Part shown: piece after piece, positions 37,616-47,755 of the stretch
Position numbering within the stretch: position 1 is the stretch's first letter
Layout of the letters: every line of letters starts with the position of its first letter
DNA from: an uncultured Legionellales bacterium
GTDB lineage: Bacteria; Pseudomonadota; Gammaproteobacteria; UBA1113
Reading direction: 5' to 3'
Assembly (NCBI GenBank): GCA_945957175.1
Contig: CAMFJL010000008.1
Coordinates: 34,635-98,634 of the forward strand
Length of the DNA: 64,000 nucleotides
The notes under the pieces: generated by a model
Seen by the model: the letters and a program-made list of their open reading frames with translations, nothing else
Database searches by the model: none
What the model was told of the DNA's origin: nothing
Made by a program: the position numbers and the translations under genes

Positions 37616-37903
37616 ATGATGAGCACACAGACACCCCATGTATCCGAGATTCTCCAAGACGCAGCCAAGCGATTGTCCGATTTGGTGCCTGAGGGTCTAC
37701 ATAGCGCCAAACACGAGCTTGAAAAGAACATTCATACCGTACTACAAAGCATGCTACATAAATTAGACCTAGTGACCCGCGAAGAATTCGACGCCCAAGT
37801 CGCCGTACTTGCGCGTACCCGCCAAAAACTTGCCTTCTTAGAAGCTGAGCTTGCGGAACTATCGAATCACATCCATAAGGAACATCCACAGGATACGGAA
37901 TAA
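37616..37903 (+). CDS. ubiK: Ubiquinone biosynthesis accessory factor UbiK
   Basis: Small coiled-coil protein (YqiC family) that assists the aerobic ubiquinone biosynthesis complex. The start at 37616 (MMSTQTPHVSEIL) has AAAGGA upstream and gives 95 residues. The conserved core LDLVTREEFDAQVAVLARTR followed by KLAFLEAELAEL closely matches the family consensus. The N-terminus (LVPEGLHSAKHELEKNIHTVLQSML) is amphipathic, as expected for lipid association. It is followed 5 bases later by the comM-like gene, a common gammaproteobacterial pairing. Confidence 0.93.
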   Translation: MMSTQTPHVSEILQDAAKRLSDLVPEGLHSAKHELEKNIHTVLQSMLHKLDLVTREEFDAQVAVLARTRQKLAFLEAELAELSNHIHKEHPQDTE

Positions 37904-37908
37904 GCAAA

Positions 37909-39429
37909 GTGTCGTCGTCGCTTGCAGTGTTATATAGTCGAGGCGCTGCAGGTATGCAAGCACCACTGGTTACCGTTGAAGTTCATATTGCAAGCGGCCT
38001 ACCCCACTTTGCCATGGTGGGTTTACCCGAGACGGTTGTTCGCGAGAGCAAAGATAGAGTACGCAGCGCCATCCAAAACGCACAGTTTGACTTTCCCGCA
38101 AGGCGAATTACCGTCAATTTGGCCCCCGCTGATTTGCCTAAACAGGGTAGTCGTCTTGATTTGGCCATTGCCCTTGGTATTTTAATTGCCTCACATCAAC
38201 TCAAAACCAATGATCTATCACAATACGAGTTTGTGGGCGAGCTTGCACTTACAGGTGAACTTCGTCCAATCTCAGCGATATTACCACTGGCCATGCAAAC
38301 ACAAATTGCTTCACGCACACTTATTTTTCCTGCCCAAAACACCGACGATTTACATTTACTTGAAGATCTCTGTGCCCTACCTGCAAAACACTTGTTAGAT
38401 GTCTGCGCTCATCTTAGCGAGCGCACACCACTCAAACCAGCAGAACTCATTGCGCCTAAAATCGAAAGCCATTATCTTATGGATTTAAATGAAGTAATTG
38501 GGCAAGAAAGCGCTAAGCGCGCATTAGAAATTGCAGCTGCTGGTGGGCATAACATGCTCATGTGTGGACCACCAGGTACTGGCAAAACTTTACTTGCAAG
38601 TCGTTTACCCACACTTTTGCCTGCACTGCAGTTTCAGCAGGCACTTGAAGTTGCCACGATTCATTCACTATCACAACATAAAAGGCTGACACATCTGTCA
38701 TTGCTACCGCCGTTTCGCTCGCCGCATCATAGTGCTTCAAGCGTTGCCTTGGTAGGCGGCGGGCGTCCACCGAAACCTGGAGAAATATCCCTAGCCCATC
38801 TTGGCGTTTTATTTTTAGATGAATTACCCGAATTTGATAGAAAAACATTAGAAACGTTGCGAGAGCCCTTGGAGTCTGGTCAAGTTACCATTTCTCGTGC
38901 TGGCTTTCAGGCAGAATATCCTGCTCAATTTCAGCTTGTTGCGGCTATGAATCCCTGTCCTTGTGGTCATGCAGGCGATCCGCGTAAAGCTTGTCGCTGT
39001 ACACCACAAGCTTTGGCCAATTATCAGCAAAGACTTTCAGGGCCCTTGCTCGATCGCATTGATTTGCATGTTGCTATCATGCCGCAAACACTCGATTTAT
39101 TTGGTGAACATGGCCAAGCACAAGAAGATAGCTCGGCAGTTCGCGAACGCGTAACACAAGCACAAACGATACAGTATGCGCGACAACAAAAGCTTAACCA
39201 ACGCTTGATACCTCAAGAGCTCCATGAGTTATGTCCGCTTAGCTTGCCCTGTCGGCAATTGCTCACACAGGCAAGTGCTCGCATGCAATTATCCGCCCGC
39301 AGTCAGCACCGCAGCGTACGCGTGGCTCGCACAATTGCGGATTTACAAGCACATACATCGATTGAAATATCCGATCTGGCGGAAGCTCTAAGCTATCGCC
39401 AGCGGTTGTGGGATCAAGACGCTATCTAA
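37909..39429 (+). CDS. comM: YifB/ComM family Mg chelatase-like AAA+ ATPase
   Basis: Hexameric helicase that promotes branch migration during natural transformation in related species. The 506-residue protein starts at GTG (SSSLAVLYSRGAAGMQAP), shows the N-terminal YifB domain (VVRESKDRVRSAIQN; NLAPADLPKQGSRLDLAIALGIL), Walker A GPPGTGKT, Walker B VLFLDELPEF, and a four-Cys zinc element NPCPCGHAGDPRKACRC. The C-terminal helical Mg-chelatase domain ends in SYRQRLWDQ. It overlaps no neighbour and is transcribed with ubiK. Confidence 0.95.
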   Translation: MSSSLAVLYSRGAAGMQAPLVTVEVHIASGLPHFAMVGLPETVVRESKDRVRSAIQNAQFDFPARRITVNLAPADLPKQGSRLDLAIALGILIASHQLKTNDLSQYEFVGELALTGELRPISAILPLAMQTQIASRTLIFPAQNTDDLHLLEDLCALPAKHLLDVCAHLSERTPLKPAELIAPKIESHYLMDLNEVIGQESAKRALEIAAAGGHNMLMCGPPGTGKTLLASRLPTLLPALQFQQALEVATIHSLSQHKRLTHLSLLPPFRSPHHSASSVALVGGGRPPKPGEISLAHLGVLFLDELPEFDRKTLETLREPLESGQVTISRAGFQAEYPAQFQLVAAMNPCPCGHAGDPRKACRCTPQALANYQQRLSGPLLDRIDLHVAIMPQTLDLFGEHGQAQEDSSAVRERVTQAQTIQYARQQKLNQRLIPQELHELCPLSLPCRQLLTQASARMQLSARSQHRSVRVARTIADLQAHTSIEISDLAEALSYRQRLWDQDAI

Positions 39430-39449
39430 CTTAGTGCTTAACTTCAACA

Positions 39450-39556
39450 TGCCCTTCCCCCTCAAGAGGGAAGGCGGCCAAAACCGGATTTGCGGTAATC
39501 AAAGTCATGACACCACGACGATAAAACACGCACTTTGAACGATCACAAGTATATAT
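39450..39556. repeat. Dispersed REP/MITE-like repeat, diverged copy between comM and trxA
   Basis: CCTTCCCCCTCAAGAGGGAAGG forms a hairpin, followed by GGCCAAAACCGGATTTGCGGTAATCAA, a decayed CATGACACCACGACGATAAAACACG and the end CACTTTGAACGATCACAAGTATATA. It fills the gap between the convergent genes comM and trxA, and its hairpin may help to separate them. Confidence 0.6.
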
Positions 39557-39570
39557 CTTAAGCATAAACC

Positions 39571-39897
39571 TTATAGATGCTCATCAAGAAATGCGGTCAG
39601 TTGCAGCTTACTCAGTGCACCCACTTTCGTTGCCGCCGCTACGCCGTCTTTGAATAAAATAAGGGTAGGAATACCGCGAATGCCGTATTTAGGAGGGGTT
39701 TGTTGATTATCGTCAATGTTTAACTTAACAATTTCAAGCTTGCCTTGATATTCAGCAGCAACTTCCGCCAAGATTGGCGCAATCATTTTACAAGGACCGC
39801 ACCACTCCGCCCAGAAATCAACGAGGACAGGCGTCGTTGCAGCCAAGACCAATTGGTCAAAATTTGCATCGGTCACATGTTGTATTGTCGTACTCAT
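39571..39897 (-). CDS. trxA: Thioredoxin
   Basis: Small cytoplasmic disulfide reductase. The 108-residue protein has the classic active site WAEWCGPCK with Cys33 and Cys36, the buried Asp in LVDFWAEW, and the cis-proline loop [11 protein letters not shown]. Length and fold match E. coli thioredoxin 1. The segment [12 protein letters not shown] differs slightly from the usual NPGTAPKYGI but is acceptable. The gene converges with comM. Upstream there are about 215 bases before the divergent rsmJ gene. Confidence 0.97.
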   Translation of the reverse strand: MSTTIQHVTDANFDQLVLAATTPVLVDFWAEWCGPCKMIAPILAEVAAEYQGKLEIVKLNIDDNQQTPPKYGIRGIPTLILFKDGVAAATKVGALSKLQLTAFLDEHL

Positions 39898-40115
39898 TCA
39901 GTTATTAACCTCAATTATCGCAATGAACATAGCCGCTTAAGATCCTAGCAACAACTGTTGCAAAAAAAGCGCCTGAGGCCATGTTAATTGCCACTTTATT
40001 GACAGTCGGTAAGTGCATGAAAAGCACCAAGCTCGACGTCAACGCCATATACTTTGGATCTTAACCAATATCCATTAAAATAGAAACTACTTATTGCAAA
40101 AATTGAGCAATTTTT

Positions 40116-40949
40116 ATGCCATCATCCCCTACATGTCAACATCAACGCAAACCTCAGATCGCCATTGTTGACCAAGGCCCGCTCTCAGAAAAGCTTGCAG
40201 CGCAAACAAATTTAACATTTGCGCCGTCTGAAACGCCCGATTATTGGTTGGGTTACGGTCCGCTCGAAGGGCCTTTGGTAACAAAACCTATCGATGCCTT
40301 AAGCGAAACGCACTATTTACAATTAAAACCGGTTAATAAAAACCAAGGGGCCCTGCTTATCGATGGTTTACAAGGCACCTTAGGCTTTCGACGCCATCCG
40401 GCAAGGCTGCTTCATGAGCCGCTGATAAGCGCGATTGGTGCTCATACGCACTATCAACCCAGTGTTATTGATGCTACGGCAGGATGGGGTACTGATGCTT
40501 TTTTATTAGCAAGCTTTGGCTGTCAAGTTAAACTTATCGAGGCCGATCCACTGATTGGCGCATTACTCAGTGACGCACTTCGACGTTGGCACAACGCTGG
40601 TCAACATACGATACCTTTAACAATAGGCCACGCGACCTTACTCATGCCAACATTAGCAACCGCCGATTTCCCTGATATTATTTATTTAGATCCGATGTTC
40701 CCTCCCCGACAAAAAACCGCTGCCGTCAAAAAAAATATGGCGTTTTTGCAACAATGGTTAGATAAAACCGAAAATATTGATGAAGAAATGCAATTATTAG
40801 ATACCGCAAGGCAATATGCTAAAAAACGTGTTGTCGTAAAAAGACCTCAATCTGCACCCTATTTAGCACAACAAAAACCTAGTGGCGCTATTACCACCCG
40901 TCATCATCGTTATGATATATACGCAAGTTTTATTAAACTCAGATCATAG
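40116..40949 (+). CDS. rsmJ: 16S rRNA (guanine-N2-)-methyltransferase RsmJ
   Basis: SAM-dependent enzyme that methylates G1516 of 16S rRNA (YhiQ family). The 277-residue protein has the SAM motif VIDATAGWGTDAFLLASFG, the acidic ribose-binding loop LIEADPLIGALLSDAL and catalytic motif IV IYLDPMFPPRQKTAAVKKNM. The preceding GALLIDGLQGTLGFRR block is also typical. The ribosome binding site is weak. The gene is followed by rlmKL on the same strand after 83 bases. Confidence 0.92.
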   Translation: MPSSPTCQHQRKPQIAIVDQGPLSEKLAAQTNLTFAPSETPDYWLGYGPLEGPLVTKPIDALSETHYLQLKPVNKNQGALLIDGLQGTLGFRRHPARLLHEPLISAIGAHTHYQPSVIDATAGWGTDAFLLASFGCQVKLIEADPLIGALLSDALRRWHNAGQHTIPLTIGHATLLMPTLATADFPDIIYLDPMFPPRQKTAAVKKNMAFLQQWLDKTENIDEEMQLLDTARQYAKKRVVVKRPQSAPYLAQQKPSGAITTRHHRYDIYASFIKLRS

Positions 40950-41032
40950 AAACTGCGGGAGCCTTTACATATCGCTATTGAATAAGAAATGCGCTACAAT
41001 AGCGCACCCTTACTGGCTAACGAAGATCTTTC

Positions 41033-43243
41033 ATGAATCCATATACACTATTTATCACATGCCCTAAGGCAATTGAACGCCTCTTAGTTGAAGAATTAAA
41101 GAGCCTACATATCACTGTTGGCAAAACAACCTTGGCTGGTGTTTATGCAACAACCGATTTAGAAGGCATTTATCGAATCCATTTATGGTCACGGCTTGCC
41201 AACCGTGTATTATTGATTTTGGCAGAAACACCGGTCACAAGCCCAGAAGAATTATATCACGCGGTCCATGCTATTGATTGGCAGCAACACATGTTACCCA
41301 GTCATAGCCTTTGGATTGAAGCAACCGGCCATTGTCCTGGCATTCATCATAATCAATTTGCTGCGCAGAAAATCAAAGATGCCATTGTTGATAAGCTAAG
41401 AACAGATACTGGTTTAAGGCCCAATGTCATGAAAGATAAACCTGATATTGCTGTCAATGTTCATGTACATCAAAGTATTGCTACCATTTGCTTAGATTTA
41501 AGTGGTATGAGTCTACATAGGCGAGGCTATCGTCAAGAAACAACTGAAGCACCCTTAAAAGAAAATCTAGCAGCAGCACTACTGATTCAAGCAGACTGGC
41601 CAAACATATCCTTAGCTGATGCTGCATTTGTCGATCCTATGTGTGGTTCAGGTACCTTACTTATCGAAGCTGCATTGATAGCTGGAAAGATAGCACCAGG
41701 TTTATATCGACATTATTATGGGTTTTTAGCTTGGCTTAAGCATGATGATGGCCTGTGGCAAGCATTACGGCAAGCAGCACTTGCAACACGAGAGCACGCT
41801 TTGGCCGATGATGCATGGCCACTTATCTGTGGCTATGATGCTGAGCCCAAAGCCATTAGCATCGCGCGTGCCAATATCACCCGTGCAGGTCTTGATGATA
41901 AGATCCGAGTTACTGTCAAAGAGCTAGGCAAGCTTAGTAAACCCACACATCGCATTACCGCATGCGGGCTTATCATGACTAATCCGCCTTATGGACATAG
42001 GCTTAGCGATGAGCTTACACTGACCGCGCTTTATCAATCCTTGGGGCAAAAATTACGCGAGCATTTTATTGGATGGCAAGCGGCTGTTTTTACAGGCAAT
42101 CCTGAGCTTGGCAAAAACATGGGTATTCGAGCACGTAAGAAATATGCTTTTCATAATGGCAGCATTGCCTGCGACTTACTGTTATTTACACTGTCAGAAG
42201 ATGCCTGGGTATTAACACCCTACACCAAAAAAGAAGCCAAACCTGCCTCAACACCGATAACCGAAGAAAAACCTTTACTTGATGAAGCCGGACTCATGCT
42301 CGCGAATCGTTTACGTAAAAACATCGCTAGATTAAAGTCTTGGATTAAGCAGCAACATATTAACTGCTATCGTGTTTATGATGCTGATTTACCTGAATAT
42401 GCTGCGGCCATTGACTATTATCCAAGTGGTATTCATATTCAAGAATATAAAGCCCCTAAAACGATCCCAGATGACATCGCAGCAGCAAGACTTAAGACAA
42501 TTATACAAGCTTGCCAAGTGGTCTTTGACAGACCTTTATCTGAGTTAGTTGTTAAAGAAAGACGAAGACAAAAAGGCACCTCGCAATATAACAAACAAGA
42601 CAGCACTGGTTTTTTTTATCATGTAAATGAGTATAACTGTGAATTATTAGTCAATCTTCATGATTATTTAGATACGGGTTTGTTTTTAGACCATCGACCC
42701 GTGCGTCATTATATTCAAAAAAACGCTAAACATAAGACTTTTTTGAATTTATTTTGCTATACAGCTGCGGCAAGTGTGCACGCTGCAAAAGGCGGTGCTA
42801 AAAATACACTGAGTATTGATTTATCTAATGTTTACACGGCATGGGCCAAACGTAATTTAGCTTTGAATGGGTTTAGTGAAAGTCTACATCCTGTGCTAAC
42901 AGCTAATTGTCTTAGCTGGTTAGAGGAACAAGCTACATCACATAGGCCTAAATGTTATGACCTTATTTTATTAGACCCTCCTACTTTTTCAAATTCTAAA
43001 AAAATGGATGGTGTTTTAGTCATTGAGCGTGATCACGTGCAATTGATTGATCAAACAATGCGTTTACTTGCACCTGGTGGTACCTTAATTTTCTCGACCA
43101 ATTTTCGTCAAATGAAATTAGACCTAAGCTTGCGCGAACGTTATCATATTAATGATTTCACTGAAAAAAGCTTTGACCCAGACTTTCATCGTGATAAACG
43201 CCTGCATCATTGTTGGTTAATTCAACATGCCCCTGCCTCATAA
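41033..43243 (+). CDS. rlmL: Bifunctional 23S rRNA methyltransferase RlmKL
   Basis: Methylates 23S rRNA at G2445 (N2, RlmL part) and G2069 (N7, RlmK part). The 736 residues comprise an N-terminal THUMP domain (about 50-160), the RlmL domain with VDPMCGSGTLLIEAA and TNPPYGHRL, and the C-terminal RlmK domain with NLFCYTAAASVHAAKGGAK and LDPPTFSNSKKM. All catalytic motif regions look intact, and the length matches E. coli (702) with a modest linker insertion at about 405-420 (KKEAKPASTPITEEKPLLDE). Confidence 0.96.
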   Translation: MNPYTLFITCPKAIERLLVEELKSLHITVGKTTLAGVYATTDLEGIYRIHLWSRLANRVLLILAETPVTSPEELYHAVHAIDWQQHMLPSHSLWIEATGHCPGIHHNQFAAQKIKDAIVDKLRTDTGLRPNVMKDKPDIAVNVHVHQSIATICLDLSGMSLHRRGYRQETTEAPLKENLAAALLIQADWPNISLADAAFVDPMCGSGTLLIEAALIAGKIAPGLYRHYYGFLAWLKHDDGLWQALRQAALATREHALADDAWPLICGYDAEPKAISIARANITRAGLDDKIRVTVKELGKLSKPTHRITACGLIMTNPPYGHRLSDELTLTALYQSLGQKLREHFIGWQAAVFTGNPELGKNMGIRARKKYAFHNGSIACDLLLFTLSEDAWVLTPYTKKEAKPASTPITEEKPLLDEAGLMLANRLRKNIARLKSWIKQQHINCYRVYDADLPEYAAAIDYYPSGIHIQEYKAPKTIPDDIAAARLKTIIQACQVVFDRPLSELVVKERRRQKGTSQYNKQDSTGFFYHVNEYNCELLVNLHDYLDTGLFLDHRPVRHYIQKNAKHKTFLNLFCYTAAASVHAAKGGAKNTLSIDLSNVYTAWAKRNLALNGFSESLHPVLTANCLSWLEEQATSHRPKCYDLILLDPPTFSNSKKMDGVLVIERDHVQLIDQTMRLLAPGGTLIFSTNFRQMKLDLSLRERYHINDFTEKSFDPDFHRDKRLHHCWLIQHAPAS

Positions 43244-43267
43244 AACAGCAGCTCATGGAGAACACCT

Positions 43268-43842
43268 ATGTCAAAAAAGAAAATATTTGAAATCATCGAA
43301 GAGTATCAACTATTTTTAAGCTCAAATTAGATTTTAAAGAATTACTAGGTAATTTAGCGCATGAGTTAACACATTTAGTTATACAAATATTGTATAACAA
43401 TGCATGTAAACCCTATCAAGATGCCCAGGCTGCACTAAAGCAAAGATACCAAACGATTGTTCTCGATTATTCGCAACGAGATCCCCGCGGTATTGATAAA
43501 ATCATTCAGTTAGCGTTTAGTGCATATGACGCGTCTGATTGGGATGCTGAGCTCATTGTAAGAGTTTCACATATCTTAGCCAAATATGGTCGCACTGAAG
43601 GTATGAGTCTATTGCAAACACAAGCAGGCTCGCTTCTAGACTATTATCAAACGAGCATTTTACCTGCGTGTCGCGAGTATATCCGCACCCATCAAAGTGC
43701 CCATATCGACGGTCAAGTCGTCGATTCACGTAGCTCTGCTGCAAGCGCATCTAGCTCAAGTGTCTCCTCATTGTGGAAACCCGCGCCCGCACTTGACAGA
43801 CAGGCAGCTGGTTCGTTATTACAAGCCCAAAAACGGGGATAA
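43268..43842 (+). pseudogene. Frameshifted gene with HELTH (zincin-like) motif
   Basis: GGAG at 43257-43260 precedes an ATG at 43268. That frame reads MSKKKIFEIIEEYQLFL and stops after 20 codons. The next frame carries on without a stop from this point: KLKLDFKELLGNLAHELTHL, then VIQILYNNACKPYQ and about 130 further residues to 43842. Restoring one T in the T run at 43313-43317 would join them into one protein of about 190 residues. AHELTHL fits an HExxH metal-binding motif. The C-terminal 50 residues are Ser/Ala-rich. Function is unknown. Possible causes are gene decay, a sequencing error or slippage on the T run. Confidence 0.65.
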
Positions 43843-43936
43843 AACCGCGGTCTCTTTACAGCGTTGCAGATTGAAAGACGCCGAGTATCCCTATAAAATG
43901 GCAGCAAGATTAGCGCTCATTTAGGGGAAATACGAT

Positions 43937-44965
43937 ATGGAATACCGTCGTTTAGGCCATTCAGGATTACAAGTACCTGTGCTTAGCTTTGGCACAGCCA
44001 CGTTTGGCGGCACCACTTCTTTTTTTGAGGCTTGGGGAACCACGCAACTGGCAGAAGCTAGACGCTTGATTGATATTTGTTTAGAGGCCGAAGTCACGCT
44101 ATTTGATACAGCGGATGGCTATTCTGAGGGGCAATCCGAAATAATTCTAGGGAAAGCCCTAGGCAGCAGACGACAACAAGTCCTCATCGCTACTAAAGCA
44201 GCTTTTAGAACCGAACCTGGCCCTAATGGCATAGGAACCTCACGCCATCATCTGATGCGTGCCTGTGAAGCCAGCTTAAAACGCCTCAATACCGATTACA
44301 TTGACCTGTATCAAATGCATGCTTTCGACGGCTTAACGCCAATAGAGGAAACCATGCGAGCACTCGAGGATTTAATACAAGCAGGTAAAATTCGCTACAT
44401 CGGTTGTTCTAACTTTTCTGGTTGGCAACTGATGAAAGCACTTGCCGTTTCTAAAGCGTATGGTTTATCACGTTACATTGCCCATCAAGTCAGCTATTCA
44501 TTGATTGGCCGTGAGTTTGAATGGGAATTAATGCCGCTCGCAGTTGAGGAGGGCGTAGGCAGCTTAATTTGGGGGCCACTCGCAGGTGGGCTCTTATCTG
44601 GCAAAGTAAGTCGTCATCACCCAGCCCCCGCAACGTCTCGTATAGGCACTCAAGGTCCACTGATGCCAAGCTATCCTGAGGCCCAATTGTTTGATATTGT
44701 TGACACCCTACAAGCAATAGCAACAGAACGGGCATTAACCGTTGCACAGATAGCCCTCAATTGGCTGTTACAACGTCCTACAGTTGCCTCTGTTATCGTC
44801 GGGGCGAGAAATGAAGCACAACTTCGGGCAAATCTCGAAGCCTCACGTTTTTCACTCAATCAAGATGAGGTAGCGCGCCTTGATGCTGTGAGTACTGTTC
44901 AACGGACTTATCCCTACTGGCATCAAGCATCGAGCTATGCTGAGCGATTACAACCGTTGATTTAA
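43937..44965 (+). CDS. Aldo/keto reductase
   Basis: NADPH-dependent oxidoreductase with a TIM-barrel fold, 342 residues. Catalytic residues are in place: FDTADGYSEGQSE (Asp and Tyr), LIATKAAF (Lys) and IDLYQMHAFD (His). RYIGCSNFSGWQL, the YSLIGREFEWELMPLAVEEGVG block and SVIVGARNEAQLRANLEA near the C-terminus mark the YajO/general-stress AKR branch. AGGGGAA precedes the ATG. The substrate cannot be deduced. A flavoenzyme gene follows 42 bases downstream. Confidence 0.93.
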   Translation: MEYRRLGHSGLQVPVLSFGTATFGGTTSFFEAWGTTQLAEARRLIDICLEAEVTLFDTADGYSEGQSEIILGKALGSRRQQVLIATKAAFRTEPGPNGIGTSRHHLMRACEASLKRLNTDYIDLYQMHAFDGLTPIEETMRALEDLIQAGKIRYIGCSNFSGWQLMKALAVSKAYGLSRYIAHQVSYSLIGREFEWELMPLAVEEGVGSLIWGPLAGGLLSGKVSRHHPAPATSRIGTQGPLMPSYPEAQLFDIVDTLQAIATERALTVAQIALNWLLQRPTVASVIVGARNEAQLRANLEASRFSLNQDEVARLDAVSTVQRTYPYWHQASSYAERLQPLI

Positions 44966-45007
44966 CCATTAAGATGGCAGGGCTTACAAAAAAGCGCGAT
45001 CCTTATC

Positions 45008-46135
45008 ATGTATCATCTGAATAAAACACCTACCTCGCTTCATAGGATGCTTGCACATTTTCCCCAAGTCTGGCATATGATGCAGCACTTTGATATGAAA
45101 TTGCCGATAATTCAAGCACCGATGGCAGGTGTTGATAATCAGGCGTTAGCTATTAAGATAGCAGCTTTGGGTGGTATGGGCGCAAGGGCGATGGGATATA
45201 CTGCACCTGTAGCGATGCAACACGTTATCGCCACATTAAAATCAATAACGAATCACTTTCAAATTAATTTATTTTTGCCGGATCCTGCGCTTGCTGACAT
45301 ACATGCATCTGATCTAGATGCAAGCATCCAGCATTTGCAGCAGTATCTAGCACCCTATTATGCGCATATTGGGCTAACAATGCCGACATTTAAATATACG
45401 GATATTCATATTCTATTTAAACAGCAGCTAGATCTCGCTATCGAACAAAAAGTACCTTGTCTTAGCTTTGCATTTGGACTGCCAGATGCCGCTATTATCA
45501 CACGATGCCATAACGCTGACATAAAAGTGATTGCAACAGCTACAACAATTCATGAAGCAAAAGCCTTAGCTCATATAGGCTGCGATGCTATTGTTGTTCA
45601 AGGGTTAGAAGCTGGTGGACATCGTGGTGGATTCGTAGCGGGTGATTTAACGGGACAATTACCCTTATTAACTTTATTGCAAGCATTAAAACCTGTCATA
45701 AAGATACCTATGATAGCTGCTGGTGGTATTCGGGATGCTAAAAAAGCTTATGCTTGTTTTGAAGCTGGTGCAAGTGCACTACAAATTGGAACTGCATTGT
45801 TAGCATGCAGTGACTGTGATGCTATAAGCGGCAGTTATCGACAATTACTCCTCGATACACCTGAGTCCGACATTTTAATAACACCTGCTATCTCTGGCCG
45901 GTGTGCACGTGGAATCCACAATACCTTATTTAAGATCATGCAAACATTTTATGAGATGCCCCCTCATGCGCGATTACCCTATCCGTTTCCGCACTTATTA
46001 ACAGCGCCCTTGAGAGCACATTCAGCTAGTATAAATGAAGCAGCATGGATTGCTGCTTGGTCTGGTGTGGATGAAGTCAAACTAAAATCTACGACAATTC
46101 AACATTTTTTAGATGCATTATTAGGAATCCATTAA
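45008..46135 (+). CDS. Nitronate monooxygenase-like flavoprotein
   Basis: FMN-dependent TIM-barrel oxidoreductase of the 2-nitropropane dioxygenase group, 375 residues. The FMN-binding pattern is clear: [39 protein letters not shown] with the catalytic-type His, [22 protein letters not shown] and [11 protein letters not shown]. These enzymes detoxify nitronates such as propionate-3-nitronate. A FabK-like role is less likely. It converges with thyA, overlapping its stop by 4 bases. Confidence 0.87.
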   Translation: MYHLNKTPTSLHRMLAHFPQVWHMMQHFDMKLPIIQAPMAGVDNQALAIKIAALGGMGARAMGYTAPVAMQHVIATLKSITNHFQINLFLPDPALADIHASDLDASIQHLQQYLAPYYAHIGLTMPTFKYTDIHILFKQQLDLAIEQKVPCLSFAFGLPDAAIITRCHNADIKVIATATTIHEAKALAHIGCDAIVVQGLEAGGHRGGFVAGDLTGQLPLLTLLQALKPVIKIPMIAAGGIRDAKKAYACFEAGASALQIGTALLACSDCDAISGSYRQLLLDTPESDILITPAISGRCARGIHNTLFKIMQTFYEMPPHARLPYPFPHLLTAPLRAHSASINEAAWIAAWSGVDEVKLKSTTIQHFLDALLGIH

Positions 46136-46926
46136 ACCGCGACCGGTGCCTTAATGGCTGGATGCGATTGATAATCGACTAAAACAATATCTTCAAATTG
46201 ATAGTCATTAATGCTATCTGGTTTTCTTGTCAATTGTAATCGTGGTAATGGCAATGGTTTTCTTGATAACTGCAAGGCAATTTGCTCATGATGATTATCA
46301 TAAATATGACAATCACCACCAGTCCATATAAACTCACCTACATCCAAATCACATTGTGCTGCAATCATATGCGTTAATAATGCATAACTGGCAATATTAA
46401 AAGGCACACCTAAAAATGAATCTGCTGATCGTTGATATAATTGGCATGATAATCGGCCGTTAGCCACGTAAAATTGGAATAATAAATGACAAGGCGGCAG
46501 CGCCATATGAGGCAATTCACTGACATTCCATGCACTGACTAGCAACCGTCTTGAATCTGGATTTTCACGAATATCTTGGATGACTCTCGCTAATTGATCG
46601 ATAGTATCCCCGGCTTGCGTTGGCCATGAACGCCACTGAGCACCGTAAACAGGTCCTAAATCACCCTTTTCATCGGCCCACTCATTCCATATACGCACAT
46701 CGTGCTCTTGCAAATAACGTACGTTAGTATTACCACTAATAATCCATAGTAATTCATAAACAATACTTTTAAAATGTACTTTTTTTGTGGTGACTAAAGG
46801 AAAACCTTGTTGTAAATCAAAACGCATTTGATAGCCAAATACACTGCGTATACCGGTACCTGTTCTATCCATTTTATCAACACCATGCGCAACAATGTGG
46901 CGCAAATAATCAAGATATTGTTGCAT
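46132..46926 (-). CDS. thyA: Thymidylate synthase
   Basis: Makes dTMP from dUMP using methylene-tetrahydrofolate. It has 264 residues, the same as E. coli ThyA, with nucleophile Cys146 in [13 protein letters not shown], phosphate-binding [12 protein letters not shown] and [20 protein letters not shown], and the C-terminal APVAV. It lies 9 bases behind lgt, the conserved lgt-thyA pair of gammaproteobacteria. Confidence 0.98.
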   Translation of the reverse strand: MQQYLDYLRHIVAHGVDKMDRTGTGIRSVFGYQMRFDLQQGFPLVTTKKVHFKSIVYELLWIISGNTNVRYLQEHDVRIWNEWADEKGDLGPVYGAQWRSWPTQAGDTIDQLARVIQDIRENPDSRRLLVSAWNVSELPHMALPPCHLLFQFYVANGRLSCQLYQRSADSFLGVPFNIASYALLTHMIAAQCDLDVGEFIWTGGDCHIYDNHHEQIALQLSRKPLPLPRLQLTRKPDSINDYQFEDIVLVDYQSHPAIKAPVAV

Positions 46927-46935
46927 ACGTTTGCT

Positions 46936-47724
46936 CTATTTAGTGGAATGACGCGACCAGATAAGTAAACCGATACCTAATAATAATAAAGGCAAGCTCA
47001 GCAGTTGTCCCATGGTCAACCATCCAAAGGCTAAATAACCATATTGCGGATCGGGCACTCTAAAAAGTTCACAGAAAATTCTAGCGACGCTGTACCCTAT
47101 CGCAAACCAGCCAGAAACACGACCTAAGGCACGCGGTTTCGATGAATAACACCATAAACCGATGAATAAGGCGACACCTTCTAATAAAAACTCGTATAAC
47201 TGCGACGGATGCCGCGCTAAGGGACCACCGGTTGGAAACACCATGGCCCAAGGCACATCACTCACCCGTCCCCATAATTCGCTATTGATAAAATTACCAA
47301 TACGTCCCGCGGCTAAACCTACGGGGACAACTGGCACAATAAAATCTGCTAATGCCAGAAAAGCCACTTGATGACGTCGGCCAAATAGCCACAAAGCTAG
47401 TACCACACCTAAAAAGCCACCATGAAACGACATACCGCCTTGCCATATCATCAATAAGGATAATGGCGAATGCAACAACATCGGCAAATCATAAAATAGC
47501 ATATACCCTAGGCGGCCGCCCACAATAACGCCAAGTGCCGCATATGTAACCAAATCACCTACTTGAGAAACCGTCATGCCTGGTGACATGGCTCTCTTTG
47601 CTCGTAGACAAAGTAAGCCCCAACCGATAAGAAATCCCAGTAAATACATGATGCCATACCAATGAATGGCAACTTTACCCAGTTGTAAAGCAACGGGATC
47701 AATTTGAGGATATGTCCAAGCCAT
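46936..47724 (-). CDS. lgt: Phosphatidylglycerol-prolipoprotein diacylglyceryl transferase
   Basis: Inner-membrane enzyme that attaches diacylglycerol to the lipobox Cys of lipoprotein precursors. 262 residues with about seven transmembrane helices. The signature [18 protein letters not shown], the essential [11 protein letters not shown] and [11 protein letters not shown] blocks, and [13 protein letters not shown] are visible. Its product would process the lipoprotein at 14343-14816. It is followed by thyA and preceded by a TSUP permease gene. Confidence 0.97.
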   Translation of the reverse strand: MAWTYPQIDPVALQLGKVAIHWYGIMYLLGFLIGWGLLCLRAKRAMSPGMTVSQVGDLVTYAALGVIVGGRLGYMLFYDLPMLLHSPLSLLMIWQGGMSFHGGFLGVVLALWLFGRRHQVAFLALADFIVPVVPVGLAAGRIGNFINSELWGRVSDVPWAMVFPTGGPLARHPSQLYEFLLEGVALFIGLWCYSSKPRALGRVSGWFAIGYSVARIFCELFRVPDPQYGYLAFGWLTMGQLLSLPLLLLGIGLLIWSRHSTK

Positions 47725-47755
47725 AAAAATAACCTTGAAATCTCATAAAAAATAG

